Positions 6,988-10,566 of a stretch of 10,566 nucleotides of DNA are shown here, piece by piece. The notes beneath the pieces are model-generated. The model had not been told where the DNA came from, ran no database searches, and was given only the letters and a program-made list of their open reading frames with translations. Where the stretch lies: the NCBI GenBank assembly GCA_937967705.1, contig CALCJG010000015.1, forward strand, positions 1-10,566, written 5' to 3'. The translations under genes and the position numbers were made by a program. This stretch comes from an uncultured Spirochaetia bacterium. Lineage in GTDB: Bacteria; Spirochaetota; UBA4802; JAGODF01. Within the stretch, counting starts at the first letter, position 1. The number at the start of each line of letters is the position of its first letter.

Positions 6988-7070
6988 AGAAGTATTGCTA
7001 ATATACCACTCGCGGGCTTCTAGTATGCAGATGTGATGTATGGCAAAACAAATTAAATTCAAGGGGATAA

Positions 7071-8432
<1,362 letters not shown>

Positions 8433-8460
8433 AATCTTCACAATACAGGATTGGCAAGGG

Positions 8461-8512
8461 CAGCCGCGTATTCTCTCATGAGCCGGTTTCAGAGGGGGAC
8501 GCGGCTGTTTCT
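8461..8512 (+). terminator. Intrinsic terminator after gdhA
   Basis: CAGCCGCGT (8461-8469) pairs perfectly with ACGCGGCTG (8499-8507). An inner helix, TTCTCT (8471-8476) with AGAGGG (8491-8496, two G-U pairs), extends the stem across a small internal loop. A T-rich run, TTTCTT, follows. It lies 29 nt after the gdhA stop and should separate gdhA from the nfn genes. Confidence 0.8.
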
Positions 8513-8555
8513 TAAATTAGGCATGGATACTGTTGAGGATTATAAAAAAAGACGA

Positions 8556-8584
8556 TTGTCATCAGAAGAGTGTGATACTATTGT
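8556..8584 (+). promoter_or_regulatory. Candidate promoter for nfnAB
   Basis: TTGTCA (8556-8561, five of six matches to TTGACA) is followed after 17 bp by TATTGT (8579-8584, four of six). Transcription from here would give a leader of about 150 nt. Two perfect TATAAT hexamers at 8588-8593 and 8593-8598 lack a well-spaced -35. The TGCTAATATAC element at 8635-8645 is another possible extended -10. Confidence 0.35.
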
Positions 8585-8634
8585 TGTTATAATATAATTT
8601 TGAGTGTGCTTGCAGGGCATGATAGTTTAGTTTA

Positions 8635-8645
8635 TGCTAATATAC
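8635..8645 (+). promoter_or_regulatory. TGCTAATATAC element shared with the gdhA upstream region
   Basis: These 11 bases are identical to 6996-7006 upstream of gdhA. They lie 97 nt before the nfnA start, against 71 nt before the gdhA start. The element could be an extended -10 (TG-C-TAATAT) or an operator half-site. It is seen only by eye, and AT-rich context raises the chance of coincidence. Confidence 0.4.
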
Positions 8646-8647
8646 TT

Positions 8648-8705
8648 AACCGTTTTAATGCATCAGGCAGTAAAGGCAGTTTGCGGGCTCCGAGCGTAAA
8701 CGGTT
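8648..8705 (+). other. Possible structured leader of nfnAB with competing stems
   Basis: AACCGTTT (8648-8655) can pair with AAACGGTT (8698-8705) around 42 nt. A second hairpin, TTTGCG (8680-8685) with CGTAAA (8695-8700), would use three of the same bases, so the two are mutually exclusive. This could be a regulated leader, or chance. No known riboswitch was recognised. Confidence 0.25.
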
Positions 8706-8741
8706 CGTATGCCGGGAATTTTATAAGGAAAGGTGAACGTT

Positions 8742-10566
<1,825 letters not shown>

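Overview
This window is a glutamate and NADPH metabolism locus from an unnamed, probably anaerobic bacterium. The coding DNA is moderately GC-rich and the intergenic gaps are very AT-rich. Signs of an anaerobic lifestyle are the archaeal-type split glutamate synthase rich in iron-sulfur motifs, and an NfnAB-type ferredoxin-dependent transhydrogenase. This gene set is known from Thermotogae, Deltaproteobacteria-like lineages, Spirochaetes and Clostridia. The sequence alone does not decide between them, so no taxon is claimed.

Left part, minus strand (3915 down to 1): a tightly packed three-gene glutamate synthase (GOGAT) operon. The order is the class II glutamine amidotransferase (3915-2845), the FMN/Fe-S glutamate synthase core (2845-1322), and a fusion of the GXGXG beta-helix domain to a GltD-like Fe-S/FAD oxidoreductase (1308 to beyond the left edge). 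The first junction is a TAATG stop/start overlap and the second a 13-nt gap, so the genes are very likely co-transcribed and translationally coupled.

Middle: a 339-bp divergent intergenic region with two perfect inverted repeats and candidate promoters for both directions. It is followed on the plus strand by an 859-residue protein (4255-6834). This has a degenerate KaiC/RecA-like N-terminal part, a full PEP-synthase-type ATP-grasp domain, and a C-terminal region in place of the usual phosphohistidine and PEP-binding domains. Its function is unknown and it is the least understood gene here.

Right part, plus strand: an NADP-type glutamate dehydrogenase gene, gdhA (7077-8432), preceded by a dense cluster of palindromes and closed by an intrinsic terminator (8461-8512). 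After a 300-bp gap come nfnA (8742-9584) and nfnB (9586 to beyond the right edge), encoding the electron-bifurcating NADH-dependent reduced ferredoxin:NADP+ oxidoreductase.

Inferred logic: Nfn makes NADPH from NADH and reduced ferredoxin. GDH uses NADPH to fix ammonia onto 2-oxoglutarate, and GOGAT uses reducing power and glutamine for the same product. A TGCTAATA-type motif lies upstream of all three units, which hints at shared control. No RNA genes, CRISPR arrays, insertion sequences or integration signs were seen.
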